Source: CAYJPV01 sp964372095
GTDB taxonomy: Bacteria > Acidobacteriota > Vicinamibacteria > Vicinamibacterales > JAKQTR01
Length of the DNA stretch: 64,000 nucleotides
NCBI GenBank assembly: GCA_964372095.1
Contig: CAYJPV010000006.1
Coordinates: 124,001 to 188,000 of the forward strand
Direction: 5' to 3'
Part shown: in pieces, positions 10,108 through 19,038 of the stretch
How positions within the stretch are numbered: the first letter of the stretch is position 1
Layout of the letters: every line of letters begins with the position of its first letter
Notes under the pieces: model-generated
What the model was told of the DNA's origin: nothing
The model's input: only the letters and a program-made list of their open reading frames with translations
The model's database searches: none
Program-made: the position numbers and the translations under genes

Positions 10108-11583
10108 TTACGTCTCCCTCTCTGCGTGCACCGGACCCCGGGTTGGCAGCGACACCCTGAAGGTGGTGCCCTGCCCCACGCGGCTCTCGACGTCAATCCG
10201 GCCGCGGTGTGCGTTCACGATGCTGTCGCTCACCGCCAGGCCCAACCCGGTCCCTTCACCCACGGTCCGGGTCGTGAAGAACGGGTCGAAAATCCGGTCC
10301 TCGATCTCGCGCGGAATCCCCACGCCGGTATCACAGACCTCGGCAATCACGGCCACGTCGGTCCGTCGTGTGCGGAGGGTCAGGGTCCCGCGATGCGGCA
10401 TGGCCTGGAGGGCGTTCAGCACGAGATTCAGGAACAGCTGCTCGAGCTGGAAGTGATCCGCCTGCACCAGGGGGTCGTCCGGGGCGAGTTCCAGCCGCAG
10501 CTCGATCCCGCCCTTCCGGATCTGGTAGTCGACGAGTTCCGCCACATGCTGCAGACAGTGATTCAGCGATGTGGGTTCCAGTCGCAACTCGCGGCGCCGC
10601 GAGAAGTCCAGGAGGTTGGCGACCGTTCGCTCGATACGCCGAAGCCCGTCGTGGATCAGGACCAGGTACCGATCGCGCATCTCCTGGTTCTCGGGATCCG
10701 CGCGCATGTTCTCGATGCACGCCAGAATGCCGGCCAGCGGGTTGTTCACCTCGTGGGCCACCCCCGTCGCCAGGGTCCCCAACGCGGCCATCTTCTCCGT
10801 GTGGGCCAGTTGTGTGCGTCGCGACGCTTCGTTCTGCCCGGCTTCTTCCAGTTCGTCCATCATCCGGTTGAAGGACAACCCGAGCTCGCCGACCTCGTCA
10901 CCGGGCCTGGTCCACACGCGTACGCTCAGATCTCCTTCTCCGGCGTGTTTCATGGTCTGGTGCAGGCGCAGGATTGGGCGGATCAGCCACTCCACGTACA
11001 GCGCCGTCAGGATCGAGTTGGCCAGCATCAGCAGCACCGCGACCTGAATCAGCCGCCACGTGAAGTCGGTGAGTTCCTGTTCCAGGGGCCCGAGCGAGTA
11101 CCCCAGCGCCACCGACCCCCAGAACTTGCTGGAAATGTGGAGGGACGCCCTGACTTCCAGGCACGGCTCCCCCTGGTCTTCCCGCTCGTCAATCACCGAC
11201 GCGTCCCCGAGGGCCTCGGGACCGAGGGCGCGTTCGAACCGCTGCCCCAGCAGGTTCCACCGGTTCGAATGCGTCACGATGCCGTTCGGATCCGTGACGA
11301 TCACATACCGCAGACGTTCCGGATCCCGCAGGAGCAGCTCCGAGATGTAGTTGTCGGTCAGCCCGGTTTCCGACACGAGTCCCAGGTCTTCGTACATCAG
11401 GGCATCGGTAATCGGAATCGCCAGCGCGGCCGTCAACTGGCGGGCGTGACGCCGTGCAGCCTCGTAGTGCACCTCACGGTCGTGCATCGCCGCCAGCAGC
11501 GTGGCCACGGCCATGGTCACCGCGATAACGCTGTTCGAATACAGGAAGAACTTGACGCGCAGCCCGAGTTTCGGAAATCTCAC
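10108..11583 (-). CDS. Membrane sensor histidine kinase
   Basis: A 491-residue two-component kinase. Membrane helices at about 10-32 and 176-198 flank a periplasmic domain of about 140 residues (VIVTDPNGIVTHSN, Cache/PAS-like). HAMP (about 200-250, RPILRLHQTMKHAGEGDLSV) and HisKA (phospho-acceptor His277 in GVAHEVNNPLAG) follow. The catalytic ATPase has its N box (LNLVLNALQAM), G1 (DTGVGIP) and G2 (GEGTGLGLAV). It overlaps the PhnD-like gene by 4 bp and precedes the regulator by 2 bp, so the three are translated as a unit. By analogy with AioXSR the binding protein would dock on the periplasmic domain and control phosphorylation of the regulator. Confidence 0.92.
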   Translation of the reverse strand: MRFPKLGLRVKFFLYSNSVIAVTMAVATLLAAMHDREVHYEAARRHARQLTAALAIPITDALMYEDLGLVSETGLTDNYISELLLRDPERLRYVIVTDPNGIVTHSNRWNLLGQRFERALGPEALGDASVIDEREDQGEPCLEVRASLHISSKFWGSVALGYSLGPLEQELTDFTWRLIQVAVLLMLANSILTALYVEWLIRPILRLHQTMKHAGEGDLSVRVWTRPGDEVGELGLSFNRMMDELEEAGQNEASRRTQLAHTEKMAALGTLATGVAHEVNNPLAGILACIENMRADPENQEMRDRYLVLIHDGLRRIERTVANLLDFSRRRELRLEPTSLNHCLQHVAELVDYQIRKGGIELRLELAPDDPLVQADHFQLEQLFLNLVLNALQAMPHRGTLTLRTRRTDVAVIAEVCDTGVGIPREIEDRIFDPFFTTRTVGEGTGLGLAVSDSIVNAHRGRIDVESRVGQGTTFRVSLPTRGPVHAERET

Positions 11584-12527
11584 CGGCCCGACTCGCAGGC
11601 CAGCAGATCGGGCGACATGGACATCGCCTGCGGGCCAAAGACGAACTTCGCCAGGTCGACGATCGCCGAATACGCCGCAGGTGCGGCCGGAGCGAACCCT
11701 CCGGAGAGTTCGGCGTCCCAGCCTCGTATCACCTTGGCCACGGCCGGGTCGCGTCCCGGCAGGGCGACGAGGGCCTCGGTCAGCGCCCCCACGAAGGCCG
11801 GCGCTGCCTGCGGGTGGACCGACAACGGGAAGTTCACCATCGGCTCCGACCGCGCCAGGATCCGGAGGCCCCGTCCCTTGAACTGTTCACCAACCAGATC
11901 GCGAATCCCGCACGCCTGCACCTCGCCCATCAGGACGCCTCTGGCCGCGCGTTCGTGATGCTCGTAGTACCTGCACGCGACATCCAGACCCGGCCGGAGC
12001 CCGGCGCGCAGCAGCATCGCCCGGGGCATGAGGTGGGACGACGTCGACAGAATGGCGCCAAACCCGAACGCCCGGCCGCGGAGGTCCTCGATGCGCCGCA
12101 CGGGGCTGTCCTCGCGCACCATGATGTAGCTGTAATAGTGCTCACGGCCCCCGGTGTTGAGCCGGAGGATGGCTTTCGCGCCGCATTGCTCACGCGCCCG
12201 CAGGTAGGTGTACGGGCCCAGGTACGCCAGCTGTACGTCACCCCGGCAGAGACGCGCCACCGTCTCCCGGTACGAGGTGCTGAGCGCCAGTTCGAAACGC
12301 CACGGCGTGTGCTGCGTCAGATAGTCGATGAGGGGCTGGTACTTCAGGTACATCAGCCTGGGGTTGTAGAAACTCACGACGGCCAAGCGGGCGATGGGTT
12401 TGTCCGGTGCCGGGGCCGCCGCCGGCCCGGCGTGCGCGTGAATGACGCCGAGGGCCAACAGGACGGCCCCCAGCGCCGCAAGGCCGAGGCTAACGCCGCT
12501 CCTCCGCACCTGGCCGTCCCCTGACAT
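11580..12527 (-). CDS. PhnD-like periplasmic binding protein, probable signal-input component
   Basis: A 315-residue exported solute-binding protein of the phosphate/phosphonate (PhnD/TtrS-like) family. The N-terminal signal peptide spans about 8-32 (RRSGVSLGLAALGAVLLALG). The family core is clear: VVSFYNPRLMYLKYQPLIDYL, LSTSYRETVARLCRGDVQLAYLG, FGFGAILSTSSHLMPR. No ABC permease or ATPase is adjacent; instead a histidine kinase and an NtrC-type regulator follow directly. This matches AioX-AioS-AioR, where a PhnD-family protein senses arsenite; TtrS carries a fused PhnD-like domain that senses tetrathionate. Given the dsr context a sulfur oxyanion is the likelier ligand, but arsenic cannot be excluded: cysteines sit at about 94 and 115. 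ATG 12527 overlaps the cysG end by 38 bp; GTG 12509 is an alternative. Confidence 0.82.
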   Translation of the reverse strand: MSGDGQVRRSGVSLGLAALGAVLLALGVIHAHAGPAAAPAPDKPIARLAVVSFYNPRLMYLKYQPLIDYLTQHTPWRFELALSTSYRETVARLCRGDVQLAYLGPYTYLRAREQCGAKAILRLNTGGREHYYSYIMVREDSPVRRIEDLRGRAFGFGAILSTSSHLMPRAMLLRAGLRPGLDVACRYYEHHERAARGVLMGEVQACGIRDLVGEQFKGRGLRILARSEPMVNFPLSVHPQAAPAFVGALTEALVALPGRDPAVAKVIRGWDAELSGGFAPAAPAAYSAIVDLAKFVFGPQAMSMSPDLLACESGR

Positions 12528-14262
12528 CCGCCATGCGGCCCGCCAGAACGTCCGGAGCGCCTTCCTCGACCTCGACACCGGGCCAGCCGCATGCCCGGGC
12601 GCGACGGGCCGCGCCGGGCTCGAGGCACCAGGCCGTCCACGCACCGTTCCAAGCGGGTCCATGACACACCTCATCCAAGCACTCTACATCGGCCTCCGAC
12701 GAAACGACACATCCCGACACGGGACGGGCGGCCACCACGAGCCGGGCCGCGCGAGTCAGGGGCACGGGTACCACGACCACCTCGGCGCCGGCCTCCTCGA
12801 GAGCCGCGCTCACGCGGGCCGATGCGGCCGACACGACCACCCGCTGGCCGTTCAGCGGCATGGCCGCGGGTCCGTCCAGCGCGCTGGCGTGAGCGACGGT
12901 GGGCCCGACGACAAACAGCGCCGGCGGGAGCAGCCCGGCGCGCTCCACCGCATCGGCCAGATCCTCGATCGTCGTCACGACCGTGCGCTGGGCGGACGTG
13001 GCGCCCTGCTCGATCATCGCCGCCGGCGTGGTGCCCGGCATGCCGGCCGCCACCATCCGGCGCGCCACCTCGCGAACCGCCGACACCCCCATGTACCCGA
13101 CTACGGTGGCATCCGGCTGTTGCGCGATCAGGTCCCACCGGACGTGGGGTCCGTCGGGCTTCGCGCACTCGTGCGCCGTCACCAGGCTGACTTGCACGGC
13201 TTCCCGCCGGCACGTCACGGGAATGCCGGCCAACGCGGGAGCGGCAATGCCGGAGGTCACACCGGGCACGATCTCGCACGGGATCCCGGCTGCCCGGAGC
13301 GTCTCGGCTTCTTCGGCGCCCCGCCCGAACACATACGGGTCGCCGCCTTTGAACCGGACGACCCGTTTGCCTTCACGCGCCAGTTTCACGAGCAGATCGT
13401 TGATCTCGCTCTGGGGAACCGGGTGGTGACCGGCCGTCTTGCCGACGTCGTGGAGCTCCACGCGGTCGCTGATCGACGTCGGCAGGGCACCGACGGCCAG
13501 GCGATCGAACACGATCGCGTCGGCGGCGCACACACGGTCGTATCCCCGCAGCGTGAGCAGCCCGGCACATCCCGGCCCCGCGCCCACCAGGGAGACCATC
13601 CCGGGTACCGGCGGTTCGCTGTCGCCAGGCGCCGGCGACTCATCGTTCAGCCAGCCTTGCATCTCGGCATCGCTCGGCACCCGCACGGCCAGCCGGTGCG
13701 TGTCGAGCGTCTGCTCCACGAACCGGTCGAAGCAGATCTCCTGCTCTCGCACGCCCAGCCCCCGGGCCCTGACAGCCAGGCGGAACGCCGCGGCTTTGTC
13801 GGCCCACAGTCCCCATTCCGGCCCGATCCGGGCGTCGAACAGGCGGCGCAGCCGCCCGGACAGGAACGGCGCGCCGCCGCCGGATCCGATCGCGAGGTCC
13901 AGCGGACCGCGGCGGACACGCGCCATGAGGTACATGTTGCAGAGTTCGGGATCGTCCGCGACGTTGACGAAGACGTTCGCGGCGCGTGCGTCTTCGAACA
14001 CCTGGCGGTTGACCTCACGGCGGTCGGTCGCCGCGAAAACGACGGCGTAGCCGCCCGCGGCTTCGCCGTTCCGATACGGACGCGCTTCGTAGGCGATCCG
14101 GCCGCGGTCGGCAAGTTCGGCCAGTTCGGGTACGACGGCGGGCGACACGAGGGTGATTCGGGCACCTTCGTCCAGCAGTGACTGCGTCTTGCGCAGGGCG
14201 ACGGGCCCGCCGCCCACGACCAGACACGTCCGTCCCTCGAGATGCAGGGCGACGGGGAACAT
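12490..14262 (-). CDS. cysG: Siroheme synthase: precorrin-2 dehydrogenase + uroporphyrinogen-III methyltransferase, with HemD-like tail
   Basis: A 590-residue fusion making the siroheme precursor for DsrAB. Residues about 1-150 are the SirC/Met8 NAD-dependent dehydrogenase (CLVVGGGPVALRK; NVADDPELCNMYLMARV). About 215-460 is the SUMT/CobA methyltransferase (VSLVGAGPGCAGLLTLRGYD; VVRFKGGDPYVFGRG; PGVTSGIAAPALAGIPVT). The last 120 residues (LNGQRVVVSAASARVSAALE onward) look like a shortened, Cys-rich uroporphyrinogen-III synthase domain, about half normal size and possibly non-catalytic; a full hemD lies at 53633. ATG 14262 follows GGAGGAG. It lies 11 bp after hemA in the dsrM-to-regulator block. 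Chelatase activity could be in the Met8-like part; this is not proven by sequence. Confidence 0.9.
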   Translation of the reverse strand: MFPVALHLEGRTCLVVGGGPVALRKTQSLLDEGARITLVSPAVVPELAELADRGRIAYEARPYRNGEAAGGYAVVFAATDRREVNRQVFEDARAANVFVNVADDPELCNMYLMARVRRGPLDLAIGSGGGAPFLSGRLRRLFDARIGPEWGLWADKAAAFRLAVRARGLGVREQEICFDRFVEQTLDTHRLAVRVPSDAEMQGWLNDESPAPGDSEPPVPGMVSLVGAGPGCAGLLTLRGYDRVCAADAIVFDRLAVGALPTSISDRVELHDVGKTAGHHPVPQSEINDLLVKLAREGKRVVRFKGGDPYVFGRGAEEAETLRAAGIPCEIVPGVTSGIAAPALAGIPVTCRREAVQVSLVTAHECAKPDGPHVRWDLIAQQPDATVVGYMGVSAVREVARRMVAAGMPGTTPAAMIEQGATSAQRTVVTTIEDLADAVERAGLLPPALFVVGPTVAHASALDGPAAMPLNGQRVVVSAASARVSAALEEAGAEVVVVPVPLTRAARLVVAARPVSGCVVSSEADVECLDEVCHGPAWNGAWTAWCLEPGAARRARACGWPGVEVEEGAPDVLAGRMADVRGRPGAEERR

Positions 14263-14273
14263 GACTCCTCCGC

Positions 14274-15362
14274 TCAGCGACTCGCAGCGCAGCCCGCGAG
14301 CGCACGGTACTGCTGTCGCGATTCGCTCCACGCCAGCCAGGCGGCCAGCTCGTCCTCGACGATGTCTTCTGCGGCGGTGACCGCGGTCACCCGCCGTGCG
14401 GCTTCCTCCCGCAGCAGACCGTCCAACAAGTCTACGTCGAGAACATCAATCCCTGCAGCGGTCCCCGGCTCTATGTTGCGCGGCACGCCCAGATCGATCA
14501 GCACGAGAGGCCGCTGGCGCGACGCGTCGACGCGCGCAAACGTCTCGGCACCGATGACCGGCGTGGCGGAGCCGGTGGCGCAGATCACGCCGTCCGCCGC
14601 CGCGGCGATCGCCGCGCGGTCTTCCCAGGGGACGGCGTCACCGCCATAGGCGGCGGCCAGGTCGGCGGCACGAGACGCCGTCCGGTTCGAGATGATGAGG
14701 CGTCCCACGGCCCGGTCCGCCAGCAACCGGGCGGAGAGCCGGGCCATGTCCCCGGCACCAAGCACGAGAATCGTGCGCTCCCGCAACCCGCACAGGCGGC
14801 GATGCAGGACGGCCACGGCCGCACCGGCAAGGGACCGGGTCCCGGCCGCAAGGTTCGTCTCGCCACGGACCCGCCGGCCGGCGCGGAACGCGCAGTGGAA
14901 CAGGCGGTGCAGCAGCGGGCTCGACCGCCGCGTGGCGCATGCGTCGCGGTAACCCTGGCGCACTTGCGCCAGGATCTGGTCTTCACCGAGCACGGCCGAT
15001 TCCAGCCCCGCGGCCACGCGCAACAGATGACGCCCGGCGTCCACGCCCTGGTGCACGTGCACGACATCCCCAAGGCCCCTGGCACCAAACCACTCGTCGT
15101 ACGACTGCCGCGCGTCTTCGACGCTCGCGCCGTCAAGGTACCACTCGACACGATGGCAGGTGGCCACCGCAACCAGCCCGTTCCCGGCCCGCAACGGCGC
15201 ATCCGCGTAGCCGCCCCGCCGGTTCGCATGCAGCGCCGCCAGGGTCTCGACCGAAGCCCGCGTACGGTCCACACCAATCGCGAGAACGGAGTCCAGCGTC
15301 TCGTGACATGGGACCTGTGTCCGCGGTACGCACGCGACGGCGCGGGGATGGACGACGATCAC
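14274..15362 (-). CDS. hemA: Glutamyl-tRNA reductase
   Basis: First committed enzyme of C5 tetrapyrrole synthesis, reducing glutamyl-tRNA to glutamate-1-semialdehyde. It is 362 residues, slightly short for the family (about 420). The catalytic Cys lies in VAVATCHRVEWY, where the family usually has TCNRTE. The tRNA/substrate motif GLESAVLGEDQILAQVRQGY and the NADPH fold (LVLGAGDMARLSARLL) are intact. GTG start, overlapping the stop of the upstream reductase gene (GTGA), so translation is coupled. Its partners hemL, hemB, hemC and hemD form a separate plus-strand operon at 53.6-57.7 kb. Placement next to siroheme synthase ties precursor supply to Dsr production. Confidence 0.92.
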   Translation of the reverse strand: MIVVHPRAVACVPRTQVPCHETLDSVLAIGVDRTRASVETLAALHANRRGGYADAPLRAGNGLVAVATCHRVEWYLDGASVEDARQSYDEWFGARGLGDVVHVHQGVDAGRHLLRVAAGLESAVLGEDQILAQVRQGYRDACATRRSSPLLHRLFHCAFRAGRRVRGETNLAAGTRSLAGAAVAVLHRRLCGLRERTILVLGAGDMARLSARLLADRAVGRLIISNRTASRAADLAAAYGGDAVPWEDRAAIAAAADGVICATGSATPVIGAETFARVDASRQRPLVLIDLGVPRNIEPGTAAGIDVLDVDLLDGLLREEAARRVTAVTAAEDIVEDELAAWLAWSESRQQYRALAGCAASR

Positions 15363-17032
15363 GACTCAGTCTCCGGCTGGGAATCCGCGGAGAACGACAG
15401 TCCGCCTCCCAGGTATCGGGCGGAAATGCCCTGTTGCTGCATTACACGAACGGCCTCCGCCGCCCGGGCCCCGTGGGCGCACACGAAAAAGGGCTCGGAT
15501 ACGCCGGCCTCCGCGGCGGTCGCCTCCCGCAGTGCCGCGAGGGTCACCGGTGTGACGCCGGACGCCGGCACGGGGCGGCTCTGGCGCTCGGCTGGCTCCC
15601 GCAGATCCAGGACACGCCGGCCGTCGAACGACGCCGTCGGGGAATCAGCTACGATGCCGTCTTCCTGATTCAAGGCCACCCACGCAACAACGGCCAGCGG
15701 ATCGACGGCCGGCGCGTACGGCGGCGCGTAGGCGTGCTCGATCGCGGCGACGTCGTCGAGGGTGGCACCCCGCAGAATCAGCTGCGTGGCTACGTCGATA
15801 CGTTTGGCCACGTCGCCCGCGCCAAGCGCCTGCACGCCCAGCACGCGGCGGCTCCCGGGCTCGTACACGAGCGCGAGGTGAATCAGCCGGGCTTCGGGCC
15901 AGTAGTGGGCTTTGTCTTCGGCCGAGATCCAGGCCGTGCGCGCCCGCAGTCCATGCCGCTCCGCACGGGTGCGCGTCCAGCCCACCGCCGCCACGTTCGT
16001 CTCGAACACCCGGACGGCCATGGCCCCGGCCACGGCCGGGCACATCGTTGGCCGGCCGGCCAGAATCTCGCCGAGCGTCCGGCCGTGCCGGTTGGCCACG
16101 CCGCCCAGCGGCGCGTACGCCGCCTGCCCGGAGATGGCATCACGGATTTCGGCGCAATCGCCGACCGCCCAGACGTGCGGCAGGTTGGTGGCGCAGCGGG
16201 CATCGACGGCAATCGCGCCGGTCGGGCCGAGGCGCACGCCGGCACGCACCGCCAGGTCCACATCGGGTGCGGCCCCGACAGCCACAATCACCGCGTCGGC
16301 GACGGTCTCGCCGCCGGAATCCGTCACGGCGACGGACGTTGGGTTGGGGACCAGCGACGTGACGACCGCGCCGGCGCGCACGCCTACGCCACCGCCCTCG
16401 AGTCGCCTGGCGACACCGGCCCCCAATTCGGGATCGAGCACGGCAGGCAGCGGTGTGGCGCCGGCTTCGATCAACGTGACGCGCGCGCCCCACAGGACGC
16501 GCAGCGCTTCGGCCGTCTCGCACCCGACGAGACCGGCCCCGATGATGGCGACGTGTTCCAGGTCGCCCCGCACCAGCCCGCGGCGAATCGGTTCGACATC
16601 CTCGAACACGTGCAGCGCCGTCACGCGCGGATGCTCGGGCTGGCCGGGCAGGCGCCGTGCACGGGCGCCGGTCGCCAGGACGAGATCGTCGTACGCCAGA
16701 CTCTCGCGCTCACCCGCCGGGCCGGTCACGTGCAGCCGCCCGCCGGCGGCGTCGAGATCCACCGCCCGCCAGCCGGCACGGACGTTCACGCCCTTCGTCT
16801 CCGCGAAGTACTGCGGGTCGCGGATCCGGCCCCACGACGTCCGGCGAAGGGCGTCGTCGGCCTCGACCTCGCCCCCCAGCGCGTACGGCAGGCCGCACGC
16901 CGCGTACGAGAAGACGGTCCGCGCTTCGATCACCGTCACCGTCGTTTGCGGCTCCAGCCGCGCCAGGCGGCACGCACAGCGCAGCCCGGCTGCGGATGCT
17001 CCGACGACAATGACCTGGCGCGCCTGGCTCAC
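15359..17032 (-). CDS. CoA-disulfide/persulfide reductase with C-terminal rhodanese domain
   Basis: A 557-residue FAD/NAD(P)H oxidoreductase. The N-terminal FAD Rossmann motif (VIVVGASAAGLRCACRL) is followed by Cys46 in SYAACGLPYAL, the position of the redox Cys of CoA-disulfide reductase. The second nucleotide fold is VAIIGAGLVGCETAEAL; the FAD motif VWAVGDCAEI and the dimer domain (GAGDVAKRIDVATQLI) follow. The last 100 residues are a rhodanese with Cys518 in VCAHGAR. CoADR-rhodanese fusions (NPSR type) cleave polysulfide or CoA-persulfide with NADH. It lies 16 bp after dsrP, so it is probably co-expressed with DsrMKJOP and could connect cytoplasmic persulfide to the pathway. A paralogous reductase is fused to a kinase at 59.8 kb. 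Confidence 0.85.
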   Translation of the reverse strand: MSQARQVIVVGASAAGLRCACRLARLEPQTTVTVIEARTVFSYAACGLPYALGGEVEADDALRRTSWGRIRDPQYFAETKGVNVRAGWRAVDLDAAGGRLHVTGPAGERESLAYDDLVLATGARARRLPGQPEHPRVTALHVFEDVEPIRRGLVRGDLEHVAIIGAGLVGCETAEALRVLWGARVTLIEAGATPLPAVLDPELGAGVARRLEGGGVGVRAGAVVTSLVPNPTSVAVTDSGGETVADAVIVAVGAAPDVDLAVRAGVRLGPTGAIAVDARCATNLPHVWAVGDCAEIRDAISGQAAYAPLGGVANRHGRTLGEILAGRPTMCPAVAGAMAVRVFETNVAAVGWTRTRAERHGLRARTAWISAEDKAHYWPEARLIHLALVYEPGSRRVLGVQALGAGDVAKRIDVATQLILRGATLDDVAAIEHAYAPPYAPAVDPLAVVAWVALNQEDGIVADSPTASFDGRRVLDLREPAERQSRPVPASGVTPVTLAALREATAAEAGVSEPFFVCAHGARAAEAVRVMQQQGISARYLGGGLSFSADSQPETES

Positions 17033-17048
17033 AGGATCCTCACGGTCC

Positions 17049-18206
17049 TCACACGGAGACTTCGCCGCGGACCGACAGCGCGATCTTGTAGAACCCTGTC
17101 ACCAGCAGGGCTCCCGTCGCGTAGATGCCGGCCGAGATCAGCAACTCGGGCACGCTGGGCGTATACGACACCACGTGGCCCAGCGGCGTGGGCACGAAGC
17201 CCGTCACCACCATCGCCAGGCCCTTCTCGATCCAGACCGAGATGATGATGGCCGCACTCGCCAGCGCCAGCAGGTTCTGGCGCTGCCGGAACCGCGGCAC
17301 CAGCAGCAGCACCAGCGCGAGGGCGACCAGCGCTTCGGCGGTCCACATGAAGGGCACCAGTCCGTTGTGCCCGTCCAGACCGAAGAACATGTACCGGAAG
17401 TGCGCCATGTGCTCTGGGATGGCGCTGTAGAACGCCGTGAAGAACTCCATGAGCACGAAGAACACGTTGGCCAGCAACGCGTACGTCATGATCACGGAGA
17501 GTTTCCGGATCGCCTCGTCACCTGCCCGGAACCGGGTCAACTTGGCGAGCAGGAGACAGACGAGGATCAGCAACGCGGGCCCGGAGGCAAACGCCGATGC
17601 CAGGAACCGCGGCGCCAGCACGGCGGTCATCCAGAACGGCCGGGCGGCCAGCCCGGAGTAGATGAACGCCGTGACGGTATGAATGCTGATCGCCCACGGG
17701 ATGGACAGCACGATCACCGGCTTGATCCACGCCGGCGGCGCTTCGCCGGTGCGCTCGGACGTCAGGCTCACGCGGGTGATCAGGACGTTCAGGACGAGAT
17801 ACCCGCTGAGAACGACCATGTCCCAGAACAGGATGGAGGACGGCGACGGGTGCAGGATCATGTTGAACGCGCGGGCCGGCTGGCCGAGGTCCGCGACGAT
17901 GAACATGAGACACATGACGACGGCGGACACGGCCAGGAACTCACCGAGCACCGTGATGCGTCCGAACACCTTGAAGTTGTGGAGGTAGTACGGCAGCACC
18001 ACCATGACCGCCGACGCGGCCACGCCGACGAGGAACGTGAACTGGGCGATGTAAAACCCCCAGGTCACGTCCCGGCTCAGCCCGGTGATGCCGAGGCCTT
18101 CATTCAGTTGCCACAGGTACGAGAGTCCACCGGCAATCATCGTCACCGCGAGGAACGACACCCAGGTCCAGTAGTGGCGGTTGCCCCTTATCGCCTTCTC
18201 GAACAT
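17049..18206 (-). CDS. dsrP: DsrP, NrfD-like integral membrane subunit of DsrMKJOP
   Basis: A 385-residue quinone-interacting membrane protein with about ten helices (for example FLAVTMIAGGLSYLW, FYIAQFTFLVGVAASAVMVVL, LLILVCLLLAKL). NrfD/PsrC features include VADLGQPARAFNMILHPSPSS and IPWAISIHTVTAFIYSGLA. It exchanges electrons between the quinone pool and the periplasmic DsrO/DsrJ. The frame is open upstream into dsrO, but ATG 18206 gives a standard DsrP length and lies 7 bp after the dsrO stop with a GAGGC site. Confidence 0.93.
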   Translation of the reverse strand: MFEKAIRGNRHYWTWVSFLAVTMIAGGLSYLWQLNEGLGITGLSRDVTWGFYIAQFTFLVGVAASAVMVVLPYYLHNFKVFGRITVLGEFLAVSAVVMCLMFIVADLGQPARAFNMILHPSPSSILFWDMVVLSGYLVLNVLITRVSLTSERTGEAPPAWIKPVIVLSIPWAISIHTVTAFIYSGLAARPFWMTAVLAPRFLASAFASGPALLILVCLLLAKLTRFRAGDEAIRKLSVIMTYALLANVFFVLMEFFTAFYSAIPEHMAHFRYMFFGLDGHNGLVPFMWTAEALVALALVLLLVPRFRQRQNLLALASAAIIISVWIEKGLAMVVTGFVPTPLGHVVSYTPSVPELLISAGIYATGALLVTGFYKIALSVRGEVSV

Positions 18207-18213
18207 CGTTGCC

Positions 18214-19038
18214 TCACAGCAGGTAGTAGACCTGGGGTTGGGTACCGAGCGACGGACGACGGCGCACCGCCGTCCGCTCGGCCAGAACCTGACGGACCTC
18301 GGAGTGGGCATCGTCCAGATCGCCGAACACCAGCGCCTTGCCGGTGCAGGCCTCGACGCACGCCGGCGATTCGCCGCGCCCGAGACGGTCTTCGCAGAAA
18401 TTGCACTTCTCGACGACGCCGCGGGTGCGCGTCGGGAAGGCGGGGTCGATGTGGGCAATCGCCGGCCTGGGATCGCGCCAGTTGAAGCTGCGCGAACCGT
18501 AGGGGCAGGCCGCCACGCAGTACCGGCACCCGATACACCGGTGCCAGTCCATCATGACGATGCCGTCGTCGCGTTTCCAGGTGGCGCCCGTCGGGCAGAC
18601 CCGGGTGCAGGCGGGCTCGTCGCACTGGTTGCAGAACACCAGGACTTCCGCCTTGCGAAGGCGTTCGGGCAGGAAGTCGTGGCGCTGATCGGGCAGGGCC
18701 TCAACCAGCGGCTCCTTCCAGATCCACTTGACCTCGTCTTTGTGGTTGGGGAAGTCCGGGACGTTGTGCGTGTCGTGGCAGGCCTTGGTGCAGGCCGCGC
18801 ACCCTTCTTCGCGCAGGCACGCGTCGAGGTCGACCACCATGGCCCAGCGTCCGCCCACGAGGGCGTCGGGACCCGGCTGTGACGCCGGCGCGGCGACCGA
18901 GGCCGCGGGGACCGCGGCAGGCTGACTGGCCGGGACGGCATCAGAGGCGGGCTGGTTGGCCGACGCCGCGGCGCGGCCGACCAACCCCAGGGCCGCGAGG
19001 CCGCCCAGTTGCACGAATCGTCGTCGTTCGATGGCCAT
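18214..19038 (-). CDS. dsrO: DsrO, periplasmic iron-sulfur subunit
   Basis: A 274-residue ferredoxin-type subunit. The N-terminus (ERRRFVQLGGLAALGLVG) resembles a Tat signal, although the twin Arg is followed by a third Arg. An Ala/Pro/Gln linker is followed by four cysteine groups for [4Fe-4S] clusters: CLREEGCAACTKACH, CNQCDEPACTRVCP, CIGCRYCVAACPYG and CNFCEDRLGRGESPACVEAC. It passes electrons between DsrJ haems and DsrP. Its start shares one base with the dsrJ stop. Confidence 0.93.
   Translation of the reverse strand: MAIERRRFVQLGGLAALGLVGRAAASANQPASDAVPASQPAAVPAASVAAPASQPGPDALVGGRWAMVVDLDACLREEGCAACTKACHDTHNVPDFPNHKDEVKWIWKEPLVEALPDQRHDFLPERLRKAEVLVFCNQCDEPACTRVCPTGATWKRDDGIVMMDWHRCIGCRYCVAACPYGSRSFNWRDPRPAIAHIDPAFPTRTRGVVEKCNFCEDRLGRGESPACVEACTGKALVFGDLDDAHSEVRQVLAERTAVRRRPSLGTQPQVYYLL

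Noticed and set aside
11580..12527. Phosphonate import binding protein
   Set aside because: No PhnC/PhnE-type ATPase or permease is adjacent; the gene is coupled to a kinase and a sigma-54 regulator instead.
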